NCBI GenBank assembly: GCA_017428545.1
Contig: JAFRQR010000034.1
Span: 62,001-126,000 of the forward strand
Source: Clostridiales bacterium
GTDB taxonomy: Bacteria; Bacillota; Clostridia; Saccharofermentanales; Saccharofermentanaceae
Length of the DNA stretch: 64,000 nucleotides
Reading direction: 5' to 3'
In this document: piece after piece, positions 16,883-25,300 of the stretch
Layout: every line of letters starts with the position of its first letter
How positions within the stretch are numbered: position 1 is the stretch's first letter
Notes under the pieces: model-generated
Told to the model about the DNA's origin: nothing
The model's database searches: none
The model's input: the letters and a program-made list of their open reading frames with translations, nothing else
Program-made: the position numbers and the translations under genes

Positions 16883-18964
16883 ATGACCAATTATTCGGCA
16901 GACAAGATCCGTAACATCGCGCTTCTGGGCCATGGCGGATCTGGTAAGACAGCGCTTGCTGAGGCGATGCTCTTTTGTGGTAAAGCGATCGACCGTCTCG
17001 GACGTTCGGCAGATGGCAACACCGCACTGGACTTTGACCCTGAAGAGATCAAGCGTCAGATTTCCCTTAACACATCCGTAGCGGCATGTGAGTGGAAGAA
17101 CACGAAGATGAATCTCATCGACACCCCCGGTGATTTCGATTTTCTCGGTGAGACGATGGCCGGTATTCGTGTAGCAGGCAGCGCGATCGTTGTTATCAGC
17201 GCAAAGGGCGGTACTTCCGTAGGTTCCGAGAAGGCGATCCGCTTACTGAATAAGAGAAAGGTTCCTTTCCTTTTCTTCCTGAACCGTATGGACGAACCGA
17301 ATGCGGACTTCGAGGGAGTTGTTTCCCGTATGATGAACCGCTACGGCCGTGGCGTTATCCCGCTTTCTCTCCCGATCATGACCGGTGACAAGATGACGGG
17401 TATCGTCGACGTTATGAATAAGCGCGCATTTACTCTCGATGAGAAGACAGGCGCACAGACCGAAGTTCCGCTTCCGGCAGAATTCGAAGACCGCGTTGTT
17501 GAACTTCAGGATAAGATCAACGAAGTAGTTGCCGAGAGCGACGAAGAACTCATGGAGAAGTATTTCGCAGGCGAGCCGTTCACAGAGGACGAATTCCGCC
17601 GTGGCGTACATGCCGGATTTGCTGACGGTGTTCTGCACCCGATCTACTGCGGATCTGCTTATAAGAACTGGGGCGTTGAGTTCCTGATGAACTGCCTTTC
17701 CAAGGATACACCGCCGGCTTCCACAAAACCGCCGCAAGAAGGTGTTACTCCGGATGGCGAGACACTGACGATCACATGTAATGAGAACGATCCGCTCGCA
17801 GCTTTCGTATTCAAGACGATCGCTGACCCGTTCGTAGGACGTATCTCCCTGTTCCGTGTATATGCAGGTGTTCTGAAGAGCAACTCGACTGTATATAACG
17901 CAGTAAAAGAGAAGGAAGAGCGCATGGGCGGTCTCTTCTACATGGTAGGTAAGAAGCAGATCCCGACAGATAAGGTCGTTGCCGGTGATATCGGTGCAGT
18001 TGCAAAACTCGTTATCACACAGACAAACGATACGCTCTGCGATAAGTCCCGCATCGTGACCCTGACAAAGATCAACTTCCCGACACCGTGTCTTTCCATG
18101 GGTATCGTCCCGAAGGCAAGAGGTGAAGAAGATAAGATCATGGCCGGTCTTAACAAACTGAAGGATGAGGATCCGGTATTTACGGTAGTTAATAATGCGG
18201 AAACCAAGCAGATGGTCATCTCCGGTCTCGGTGAGCAGGAGATCTCCGTTCTCAAGAGTAAGCTCAAGAGTAAGTTCAACGTAGATGCTGATCTCGAAGA
18301 GCCGCGTGTTCCTTACCGTGAAGCGATCAGAAAGAAAGTTAAGGTACAGGGTAAACACAAGAAACAGTCCGGTGGTCACGGTCAGTACGGTGACGTATGG
18401 ATCGAGTTTGAGCCGACAGATTCCGAAGAACTCGTATTCGAAGAGAACGTATTCGGCGGCGCGGTTCCGAAGAACTTCTTCCCGGCTGTTGAAAAGGGCC
18501 TTCAGGAAGCAGTTAAGAAGGGTATCCTCGGTGCATTCCCGGTAGTTAACCTCAAGGCAACTCTCGTCGATGGTTCTTACCACGATGTAGACTCCTCGGA
18601 AATGGCGTTTAAGATCGCCGCTAACCTCGCTTTTAAGGCAGGTATGGCAGCTGCAAACCCGGTTCTCCTTGAGCCGATCAGCACAGTATCCGTTCACATT
18701 CCTGAGGATAAGCAGGGTGATATCATGGGCGACATGAACAAGCGTCGTGGCCGCATCATGGGTATCGATTCTGACGAGACAGGTTCCGTCATCAACTGCG
18801 AAGTTCCGACATCCGAAATGGCTACATATGCTACCGACCTTAAGTCCATGACTCAGGGACGCGGCTGGTACACCATCGAGCATGCACGTTATGAGCAGGC
18901 TCCGGGCGATGTCCAGGCGAAAGTCATCGAGGCAAGAAAGGCGTTCTTGTCTGACGACGAGTAA
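16883..18964 (+). CDS. EF-G-like translational GTPase (EF-G paralogue)
   Basis: A 693-residue EF-G-family GTPase of the divergent class often present beside the true EF-G. The P-loop is GHGGSGKT (16-23), not the AHIDAGKTT of EF-G; G3 is DTPG (80-83). The guanine-specificity motif is NRMD (134-137) instead of NKxD. Domain IV (SGGHGQYGDVWIEFEP) and the C-terminal domains are intact. AGGAGG precedes the ATG. Codon choice is strongly biased (GGT, CGT, CGC, AAG), which suggests high expression. It lacks the rpsL-rpsG-tuf context of fusA. Its role, in translocation or recycling, is not clear. Confidence 0.85.
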   Translation: MTNYSADKIRNIALLGHGGSGKTALAEAMLFCGKAIDRLGRSADGNTALDFDPEEIKRQISLNTSVAACEWKNTKMNLIDTPGDFDFLGETMAGIRVAGSAIVVISAKGGTSVGSEKAIRLLNKRKVPFLFFLNRMDEPNADFEGVVSRMMNRYGRGVIPLSLPIMTGDKMTGIVDVMNKRAFTLDEKTGAQTEVPLPAEFEDRVVELQDKINEVVAESDEELMEKYFAGEPFTEDEFRRGVHAGFADGVLHPIYCGSAYKNWGVEFLMNCLSKDTPPASTKPPQEGVTPDGETLTITCNENDPLAAFVFKTIADPFVGRISLFRVYAGVLKSNSTVYNAVKEKEERMGGLFYMVGKKQIPTDKVVAGDIGAVAKLVITQTNDTLCDKSRIVTLTKINFPTPCLSMGIVPKARGEEDKIMAGLNKLKDEDPVFTVVNNAETKQMVISGLGEQEISVLKSKLKSKFNVDADLEEPRVPYREAIRKKVKVQGKHKKQSGGHGQYGDVWIEFEPTDSEELVFEENVFGGAVPKNFFPAVEKGLQEAVKKGILGAFPVVNLKATLVDGSYHDVDSSEMAFKIAANLAFKAGMAAANPVLLEPISTVSVHIPEDKQGDIMGDMNKRRGRIMGIDSDETGSVINCEVPTSEMATYATDLKSMTQGRGWYTIEHARYEQAPGDVQAKVIEARKAFLSDDE

Positions 18965-18981
18965 TCGTTTCAACTAAATAA

Positions 18982-19058
18982 AAGCAAAAAGTATCTCTCT
19001 TGCGACTCGGACAGTTTGCTGAAGCAAAACTCGTCGCCGGAGAGATACTTTTTTGCTT
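18982..19058 (+). terminator. Structured terminator element, copy A
   Basis: A long outer stem (AAGCAAAAAGTATCTCTC with GAGAGATACTTTTTTGCTT) encloses a 39-base insert with a second stem GCGAC/GTCGC and an inner hairpin GTTTGC-TGAA-GCAAAAC. The insert recurs at 31830-31869 with compensating base changes. It probably ends transcription of the EF-G-like gene. Confidence 0.8.
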
Positions 19059-19071
19059 TCCCTTTAAAATT

Positions 19072-19109
19072 CCGATTACTCATCTTAGGGATTACTCGCC
19101 ACTTGGGAG
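19072..19109 (+). repeat. Degenerate direct repeat, copy 1
   Basis: CGATTACTCATCTTAGG followed by GATTACTCGCCACTTGGGAG. A second version lies 60 bases downstream. It also contains an internal repeat of GATTACTC. Confidence 0.6.
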
Positions 19110-19131
19110 TTCTTCTTTTTTGCCTTCAGGT

Positions 19132-19168
19132 TCGATTACTCGTCTTAAGATTGCTCGCCACCTGAGAG
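19132..19168 (+). repeat. Degenerate direct repeat, copy 2
   Basis: CGATTACTCGTCTTAAG followed by ATTGCTCGCCACCTGAGAG matches copy 1 at most positions. Both are followed by a T-rich run. Confidence 0.6.
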
Positions 19169-19252
19169 ATTTGCTTTTTTCTTTTCTAACTAATCCGTCA
19201 CGTAATTTTCGTCTTGTTCGGTCATAATACGTGATGAAATGAGGTGAAAATT

Positions 19253-19990
19253 ATGAAAATGGCAAAAACGATGATTTCTTTTTTACTTGCGATGTCTATG
19301 ATCGGGGCGTGTGCAGCCTGCTCAAGTAAGGAAGGAAAGGAAACAGATCTATCGAAGATCTCTTCTGAGTCCGTTGAGGATGTAAGTAAGGATACAAAGT
19401 CTACGGAAGAGGTTGTTGCAAGCGCATCCGATATGGAGAGTGTGGCAGTTTCCGAATCCGACTCCAAAGAGAGTGATGTAGAAGTAAAGCCTTCCAAGGA
19501 TGACGAGAAGCCGTCCGAAAAGGATACCGAGGAAAAGCCTTCTTCGGATCCGGCAGATGATGAAAAAGCGGATGCATATATCGGACAGTATCCGTATACG
19601 GTCGAGATCATGTGGAAGGGCTGTAAGCCGGACGACAAGCCGATGACTCCTGAATTTACTCTGTACGATAAAGATGGCAACGAGCTCGCGACACAGGCAG
19701 CCGTTCTTTCCGAAAACGCAGATGCAAACGGCGGTAACGTTTACCTTGGCCTTCCGAAGGCGGACGGAACAGATTATTATCTCTATATTGCCAACGTTGA
19801 TCTCGACACGGCGAGCAGCCTTCCGTTTACTCAGGCTACGGCGAATATCTACGATGAAGACGGAAAACTCCTGAAGACTCTTGATGTGGGCGAATGGAGC
19901 TACAACAGAGGCCAGACGGGCTTCTGGTTCTATGGTGTCACATGGTTTACGGATAGCGGTCTTGTCGGTATCGACGATTACGCCGCCTGA
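19253..19990 (+). CDS. Lipoprotein of unknown function
   Basis: A 245-residue protein. The ATG at 19253 has GAGGTG eight bases upstream; an in-frame GTG at 19244 falls inside that site. A lipoprotein signal (MAKTMISFLLAMSMIGAC) is followed by an acidic Ser/Glu/Lys linker of ~80 residues and a C-terminal beta-rich domain beginning ADAYIGQYPYTVEIMW. No family is recognised with confidence. The protein is probably tethered to the membrane with the C-terminal domain outside. Confidence 0.7.
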   Translation: MKMAKTMISFLLAMSMIGACAACSSKEGKETDLSKISSESVEDVSKDTKSTEEVVASASDMESVAVSESDSKESDVEVKPSKDDEKPSEKDTEEKPSSDPADDEKADAYIGQYPYTVEIMWKGCKPDDKPMTPEFTLYDKDGNELATQAAVLSENADANGGNVYLGLPKADGTDYYLYIANVDLDTASSLPFTQATANIYDEDGKLLKTLDVGEWSYNRGQTGFWFYGVTWFTDSGLVGIDDYAA

Positions 19991-20041
19991 TCCTTTCCGA
20001 AGATGTGCCCGTAAAATGTATATTCACTTGCGAATGAAATG

Positions 20042-20082
20042 AAGTATCTCCTGTCCTTTAATAGAACAGGAGATACTTTTTT
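20042..20082 (+). terminator. Terminator of the lipoprotein gene
   Basis: Perfect 13-bp stem AAGTATCTCCTGT/ACAGGAGATACTT, followed by TTTTTTG. Confidence 0.9.
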
Positions 20083-20091
20083 GTAGCATTA

Positions 20092-20100
20092 TGGTATAAA
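20092..20100 (+). promoter_or_regulatory. Extended -10 promoter of the hprK operon
   Basis: TGGTATAAA lies 36 bases upstream of the hprK start, directly after the terminator. No good -35 is present, as is usual for extended -10 promoters. Confidence 0.5.
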
Positions 20101-20136
20101 ATGAATATATGCATTTTACTGACGGAGGAGCACGCT

Positions 20137-21069
20137 ATGCCTTATTCCAGCGTTTTTCTGACTGAGATCATCAAGTCCTTCGAACTGGAGGTCATTTATG
20201 CACCTGAAGATATCGAGAAGGTGCGCATCCACGTGGCTGACGTTACTCGTCCGGGCCTTCAGCTGGCGGGTTATTACGATCACTTCGGTCCCGACCGTAT
20301 CCAGCTGATCGGTAACATGGAGCATGCGTTCCTCGATAAGCTGACACCGGAGCAGAGAGAAGAACGTTTACAGGCGCTTTTCGAGAAGAAGATCCCGTGC
20401 CTGATACTGACCCGTAATCACGTGGCGCATGAGGAGCTGATCCGTGTGGCGGAAAAAGCGCAGATCCCGGTGCTCCGTACGCATCAGGCAACAAGTGAAT
20501 TCATGTCTTCGCTGGTCAAATACCTAAACGTGGAACTTGCTCCCAGGATCTCGATGCACGGCGTTCTCGTAGAGGTCAACGGTGAAGGTATTCTGATCCT
20601 TGGTGAAAGCGGCGTCGGTAAGTCCGAGACTGCGCTCGAGATCGTTAAGCGTGGTCACCGTCTGATCGCGGACGACCAGGTCGAGATCAGAAGAGTTTCC
20701 GAGACGACCCTTTTGGGCCGAGCGCCGGAGGTCATCCGGCACCTGATCGAGATCCGCGGTATCGGTATTCTCGACGTAAAAGAACTGTACGGTGTATCTT
20801 CCGTTAAACTTCAGGAGAACATCGACTTTGTTATCAACCTCGAACTGTGGGATGAAAAGAAGACCTATGACCGCCTCGGTATCACCGATGAAACGACTGA
20901 TATCCTCGGCATCAAAGTGCCTTCGATCACGATTCCGGTAGGACCGGGCCGTAACCTTGCGATCATCGTCGAAGCGGCCGCGATCAACTACCGTGTTAAG
21001 AAGATGGGCTACAATGCCGCAAAAGATCTGGTCACCCGCGTATTCCCGGGCGGGCTGAACGCTGACTGA
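20137..21069 (+). CDS. hprK: HPr kinase/phosphorylase
   Basis: Phosphorylates and dephosphorylates HPr at its regulatory serine, the sensor step of carbon catabolite control. The 310-residue protein has the P-loop GESGVGKS at 156-163 and the HprK signature IEIRGIGILDVKELYG. The ATG at 20137 follows GACGGAGGAG; an in-frame ATG at 20101 overlaps the -10. It is the first gene of the hprK-murB-rapZ-whiA cluster. Confidence 0.95.
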   Translation: MPYSSVFLTEIIKSFELEVIYAPEDIEKVRIHVADVTRPGLQLAGYYDHFGPDRIQLIGNMEHAFLDKLTPEQREERLQALFEKKIPCLILTRNHVAHEELIRVAEKAQIPVLRTHQATSEFMSSLVKYLNVELAPRISMHGVLVEVNGEGILILGESGVGKSETALEIVKRGHRLIADDQVEIRRVSETTLLGRAPEVIRHLIEIRGIGILDVKELYGVSSVKLQENIDFVINLELWDEKKTYDRLGITDETTDILGIKVPSITIPVGPGRNLAIIVEAAAINYRVKKMGYNAAKDLVTRVFPGGLNAD

Positions 21070-21088
21070 TCGGGGGATTATAGCATTC

Positions 21089-22054
21089 ATGAAAGTGGAC
21101 AACAGTACGGTCGAGGCATTTAAGAATAAACTGAATGAAGCGGGAATGGCGGAACTTTCTTCGGAACTGCGTTTCGAGGAAGTAATGAAACCGCACACAT
21201 CTTTCCGCGTGGGAGGACCTGCTCAGGTCTATGCCGAGCCTTCCGATGCAAAAGAACTTGCCGCGCTTCTTTCTGCGGCAGACTCTGTGGGACTTCCCTA
21301 TTTTCTCATGGGCAACGGTTCCAATATCGTCGTTTCCGATGAAGGGATCGATGGACTTGTGATCCGCCTGGGGGAGAAGTTTTCGGAGATCACCTCGGAA
21401 GAGGATCCGAAGGCCCCTTCTTGTGTTCTGATCCGTGCCGCGGCGGGAACGCTTCTTACGAAACTTTCGTCTTATGCCGCAAAAGCGGGACTTACCGGAC
21501 TTGAGTTTGCATCCGGCATTCCGGGATCTCTCGGAGGCGCGGTCTTTATGAACGCAGGGGCCTATGACCATGATATGTCGGAGGTCCTGGAAAAAGTTAT
21601 TTCGATATCTCCTTCCGGGGAAGTTACTTCCTGGAAGAAAGAGGATCTGAAGCTGGGCTACCGCTCGAGTGTCTTTATGATCGAGGGCGGGATCGTAGCC
21701 GAGGCAGTGCTGAAGCTTCGTCGCGGCAACGTCGATGAGATCCAGGCACAGATCCGTACATATACGGAAAAAAGAACGAAATCCCAGCCGCTGAATTTCC
21801 CGAGTGCGGGCAGTATGTTCAAGCGGCCGACGGGATACTATACCGGAGCCTTGATCGAACAGGCGGGGCTCAAGGGCTTTTCGATCGGAGGCGCGCAGGT
21901 CTCGGAAAAGCATGCGGGTTTCGTCATTAATACGGGAAATGCGACCGCCTCGGATATCGATGCGCTGGTTTCCCATATCCAGGCGACGATCCGGGAGAAA
22001 TTCGGAGTAGAACTACAACGCGAAGTCCGTTTTATCGGACGCGGATTTAACTGA
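21089..22054 (+). CDS. murB: UDP-N-acetylenolpyruvoylglucosamine reductase MurB
   Basis: Reduces UDP-GlcNAc-enolpyruvate to UDP-MurNAc with FAD and NADPH. The 321-residue protein is of the type IIb, Gram-positive length. It shows the FAD-binding segments TSFRVGGPA, GNGSNIVVSDEG and GLEFASGIPGSLGGAVFMNAGAY, then GSMFKRP and the C-terminal IREKFGVEL. It lies 19 bases after hprK and 16 before rapZ. Confidence 0.95.
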   Translation: MKVDNSTVEAFKNKLNEAGMAELSSELRFEEVMKPHTSFRVGGPAQVYAEPSDAKELAALLSAADSVGLPYFLMGNGSNIVVSDEGIDGLVIRLGEKFSEITSEEDPKAPSCVLIRAAAGTLLTKLSSYAAKAGLTGLEFASGIPGSLGGAVFMNAGAYDHDMSEVLEKVISISPSGEVTSWKKEDLKLGYRSSVFMIEGGIVAEAVLKLRRGNVDEIQAQIRTYTEKRTKSQPLNFPSAGSMFKRPTGYYTGALIEQAGLKGFSIGGAQVSEKHAGFVINTGNATASDIDALVSHIQATIREKFGVELQREVRFIGRGFN

Positions 22055-22070
22055 CGGCAGGAGGAAATAC

Positions 22071-22970
22071 ATGGATCTGATCATTCTTACCGGCATGTCC
22101 GGCGCCGGAAAGAGCCAGGCGGCAAACATATTGGAGGACCAGGGGTATTTTTGTATCGATAATCTCCCGCCGATGGTCCTTCCGGAACTTGTCCGCACGT
22201 TTATCAAAGGTCAGGGCGGCGAGGGCTTTGCCATCGATAAACTTGCTTTCGTAGTTGACGTAAGAAGTAACGAATATCTGAAAGGCTTCGGAAAGGCGAT
22301 GTCTGAGATCCAAAACCTCGGATGCCCTTATAGGATCATCTTCCTGGAAGCCAATGATTCCGTTCTGGTCAGCCGCTACCGTCAGACCAGAAGAAAGCAC
22401 CCGCTTTCTGCAGGCCTTTCTCTTGTAGAAGCGATCGAAAAAGAGCGTTCGGTCATGAGGGGCGTACGCGCCAGAGCCACGCACATCATCGACACATCCT
22501 TGATCACTCTTTCCGCACTTCGCGAAGAGATCCTGAATATCATCGAAGTCGAAGATCTGAGCACGATGGATATCCATATCGAATCCTTCGGATTTAAGTA
22601 CGGTATTCCAGGCGACAGTGACGTCACCTGCGATGTGCGTTTCCTGCCGAATCCGTTTTATATTCCCGAGCTGAAGATGCTCTGCGGTAAGGATGAAGCG
22701 ATCATCAAGTTCCTCGAGGAACATGAAGAGACGGGGCAGTACTATGAGAAGATGATGGATCTTCTGTGCTTTTCGATCCCGTTTTATATCCGTGAAGGTA
22801 AGGCCCGTCTTTCCGTAGGCGTCGGCTGTACCGGCGGGCGCCACCGTTCCGTCTATATGGCCGAGCGTTTCTATGAAGGGCTGAAAGCAAAGGGCTTCCG
22901 CGTATCTATCCATCACCGTGATATCGATAAGGATCCGCGGTACTTCCCGCTTGAGGAAAAGAAAGCATGA
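22071..22970 (+). CDS. rapZ: RapZ/YvcJ family nucleotide-binding protein
   Basis: A 299-residue P-loop protein (GMSGAGKS at 8-15). In E. coli RapZ is the adapter that directs decay of small RNA GlmZ; in Gram-positives YvcJ has a less clear role. The C-terminal domain has the conserved SVGVGCTGGRHRSV segment. AGGAGG precedes the ATG. The end overlaps whiA by four bases (ATGA). Confidence 0.93.
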   Translation: MDLIILTGMSGAGKSQAANILEDQGYFCIDNLPPMVLPELVRTFIKGQGGEGFAIDKLAFVVDVRSNEYLKGFGKAMSEIQNLGCPYRIIFLEANDSVLVSRYRQTRRKHPLSAGLSLVEAIEKERSVMRGVRARATHIIDTSLITLSALREEILNIIEVEDLSTMDIHIESFGFKYGIPGDSDVTCDVRFLPNPFYIPELKMLCGKDEAIIKFLEEHEETGQYYEKMMDLLCFSIPFYIREGKARLSVGVGCTGGRHRSVYMAERFYEGLKAKGFRVSIHHRDIDKDPRYFPLEEKKA

Positions 22971-23854
22971 CATACACACAGGGTGTCAAAGAACAGATAC
23001 TTAAGTATTCGTATAAGTCTGAAGACGAATGGGCCGCTGAAATGGCGGCCGTTTGTCTATGTTCAGGTTATGACTGGGACCGCGAAAAGGACAAGGTGAA
23101 GATCCTTTGCACGACGGAAGATACGGCAAAAAGACTTGTCCGCGATGCGAAAATGAGCGGCACCGGGCTTGTTGCCGACGGACCGGAAAGAGTCGGGAGA
23201 AGAGGCGGAAGCGTCTTTGAAGTGCTTTTTGCGGCGGCGGATTTCGAATCTTTCATCACGGATTACCTTCTGCCGGACACGATCACCGATAAGATCTCTT
23301 CGTCGGAGAATCTCAGAAGAGCCATGCTCAGGGGCGCTTTTCTCGCGAGAGGTTCCATGAGCGATCCGAACAAGACATACAGGATCGAGATCCTCTGTAA
23401 GACCGATGCGTTTGTGAAGATGCTCGTGCTCTTGATGCATGCGGAAAACATCCGCCCCACGACACGCGTTTCGGACGTGACCTGGGCGATCTATTTCAAA
23501 AAGCATGACGAGATCTGCGATTTCCTGGTCATCCTCGGTGCTGTCAATCAGATGATGGAACTGCAGAATATCCGTGCGCAACATGATGTCAACGGCATGG
23601 TCGCGCGAAGCGTCAACCTCGATAACTGGACGGTGAAGCAGCAGTCGGAAGCCAGTGCAAGAAGGACGAAACAGCTCGAAAAGCTCCTTTCTTCCGACAA
23701 AGCGAACCGTATTCCCAAAGAACTTCTCGAGGTGGCGAAGATCCATATCGATAACCCCGGTCTTTCCCTGACGGAGCTCGGGCGCCTTATGGACCCGCCG
23801 ATCAGTAAATCCGGCATGAATCACAGGATCCAGAAACTGCTGGATTATCTATAA
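22967..23854 (+). CDS. whiA: DNA-binding regulator WhiA
   Basis: A 295-residue WhiA: an N-terminal LAGLIDADG-like domain (first copy from FTY-like MTYTQGVKEQI; second from LRRAMLRGAFLARGSM) and a C-terminal HTH (LTELGRLMDPPISKSGMNHRIQKL). It regulates growth and division genes in Gram-positives. In most Firmicutes yvcK sits between rapZ and whiA; here it is missing and the two overlap. Confidence 0.94.
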   Translation: MTYTQGVKEQILKYSYKSEDEWAAEMAAVCLCSGYDWDREKDKVKILCTTEDTAKRLVRDAKMSGTGLVADGPERVGRRGGSVFEVLFAAADFESFITDYLLPDTITDKISSSENLRRAMLRGAFLARGSMSDPNKTYRIEILCKTDAFVKMLVLLMHAENIRPTTRVSDVTWAIYFKKHDEICDFLVILGAVNQMMELQNIRAQHDVNGMVARSVNLDNWTVKQQSEASARRTKQLEKLLSSDKANRIPKELLEVAKIHIDNPGLSLTELGRLMDPPISKSGMNHRIQKLLDYL

Positions 23855-24025
23855 ACGGATCTTTCTTTCGGAAGAAACGGCAGCTTCGGAATCAGAGTGA
23901 AACCGATTGCTTGTTCTATGATTTATCCGTTATTTCCCTGAAATTCATCTAGTATATATCTCGTGCCCGAGTGTGTAAAATAACATTTAGAAGTTCTGTG
24001 TGAATGGGTGCGGGGGTACATTAGC

Positions 24026-24802
24026 ATGGGTGAGAATTCCGCAAAAAAAGGTTTTTCGGTTCTGTCTATGCGAAGCAAGGTGCAAGGTGGCGTCACGATA
24101 GCTGTGACTTTTTGTGCCATTGCTCTTTTTGCCGTGCTTTATCACAGATATCTTGTTCCGGTCTATATCCTGTGCATGATCTTGGCCGTGATCGAACTGA
24201 TCGGCATTGAACTTCTTTTGTTCTGGAAACCAAGAAGATTCGACATTTCCATGACGGCGATAGGCCTGGGGCTTGTTGCGTTTATGGTCGTGGTCTCTAT
24301 TTTGGTCCCGTGGGATATCGATTCTTCGGATCCGGGATCTTATGAGGAAAATATGCACTACATCAGAGACCGTGGTTACTCGGTGCTCAGTTTTCCGGAT
24401 CAGGTTCCCGAAGATGTTGAAGGTTACGATTATGAATTCAGACCGGACCGCTTCTCCGATAAAGGACATATATATGTCGAGTATTGCTGCACGCAGTCGG
24501 CGATGGCGGGATATCAGATGAAGGTAGAGAAGATGGCTGTCATCAGCCCACTTTCGATCAAAGAATCTCAATCGATGAACCTGAACATGGAGTCTCAGGC
24601 GAAGATGGCGGAAGCATTCGGCCTTGAAGAATTGGACGTCAGTAGTTTCGATTTTAAGGTCGTTTTACCGGATGATATCGACGAGCATCCGAATACACAG
24701 GTATATGTGATGTCCTGTGAACTTGATGATGAACACCCGAATACGGAAGCGATCCTGATCGATGTCGAAAACGGCTGGGTGTGCTTTTCGCGCCTCTTCT
24801 GA
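24026..24802 (+). CDS. Membrane protein of unknown function
   Basis: A 258-residue protein if the ATG at 24026, with GGGGG upstream, is used (an in-frame GTG is at 24008). Three hydrophobic segments occupy residues ~15-100, followed by an acidic extracytoplasmic domain of ~150 residues. No known family is recognised. It has its own spacing from whiA and from the PadR promoter, so it is probably a single-gene unit. Confidence 0.6.
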   Translation: MGENSAKKGFSVLSMRSKVQGGVTIAVTFCAIALFAVLYHRYLVPVYILCMILAVIELIGIELLLFWKPRRFDISMTAIGLGLVAFMVVVSILVPWDIDSSDPGSYEENMHYIRDRGYSVLSFPDQVPEDVEGYDYEFRPDRFSDKGHIYVEYCCTQSAMAGYQMKVEKMAVISPLSIKESQSMNLNMESQAKMAEAFGLEELDVSSFDFKVVLPDDIDEHPNTQVYVMSCELDDEHPNTEAILIDVENGWVCFSRLF

Positions 24803-24868
24803 AAAAACACTTCCCGTATATCGCTGCTTTTCCCGAGATAGAAAGAATATTGCGTTTACCCATGACTA

Positions 24869-24898
24869 TTGACATATAGTTTAATACCGCTTTATAAT
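24869..24898 (+). promoter_or_regulatory. Promoter of the PadR operon
   Basis: TTGACA and TATAAT with an 18-base spacer, about 85 bases before the padR start. Confidence 0.85.
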
Positions 24899-24923
24899 CA
24901 GTATTGTTGAATATACAATACTG
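24899..24923 (+). promoter_or_regulatory. Palindromic operator, probably for PadR
   Basis: A perfect inverted repeat CAGTATTGT-7-ACAATACTG begins at the base after the -10, covering the transcription start. Its place directly upstream of a PadR gene suggests autorepression. Confidence 0.75.
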
Positions 24924-24982
24924 AACAACAAACAACAGAGGAATATCGAAACGAAGTAAATAGAAAAAGGAGGAATGTGAGA

Positions 24983-25300
24983 ATGAATGTGCAATTCAAA
25001 AAAGGCGTGCTCGACCTTTGCGTTCTGGCGATGCTCAATGACAGCGACCGCTACGGATATGAACTGGCCAGCACACTTTCCGAGACCATCATGATCTCAG
25101 ACGGAACTGTGTATCCGCTTCTTCGAAAACTTGCCGCCGATGGTCTGGTGGCTTCCTACCTTCAGGAATCGCAGAGCGGTCCGCCGAGAAAATACTACAG
25201 CCTGACAGCCATGGGTAAGATCCGTCTCCAGGAATTGCTGGATGACTGGAATTCCTTTACGGCAAGCGTAAATAAGATCGTAGGAGGGAAAAGCGCATGA
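24983..25300 (+). CDS. PadR family transcriptional regulator
   Basis: A 105-residue winged-helix regulator with the PadR pattern KKGVLDLCVLAMLND...YGYEL, then SDGTVYPLLRKLAADGLV and GPPRKYYSLTAMG. The ATG at 24983 follows AAGGAGG; an in-frame GTG at 24977 is too near it. Its end overlaps the next gene by four bases. PadR-HAAS (DUF1700)-membrane gene sets usually respond to cell-envelope stress or antimicrobials. Confidence 0.93.
   Translation: MNVQFKKGVLDLCVLAMLNDSDRYGYELASTLSETIMISDGTVYPLLRKLAADGLVASYLQESQSGPPRKYYSLTAMGKIRLQELLDDWNSFTASVNKIVGGKSA

Noticed and set aside
17243..18973. 576-codon leftward open frame opposite the EF-G-like gene
   Set aside because: It is the antisense shadow of a strongly codon-biased gene; no ribosome site, promoter or family match is seen.
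19072..19168. Short CRISPR-like array
   Set aside because: Only two degenerate units, no uniform spacer and no cas genes.
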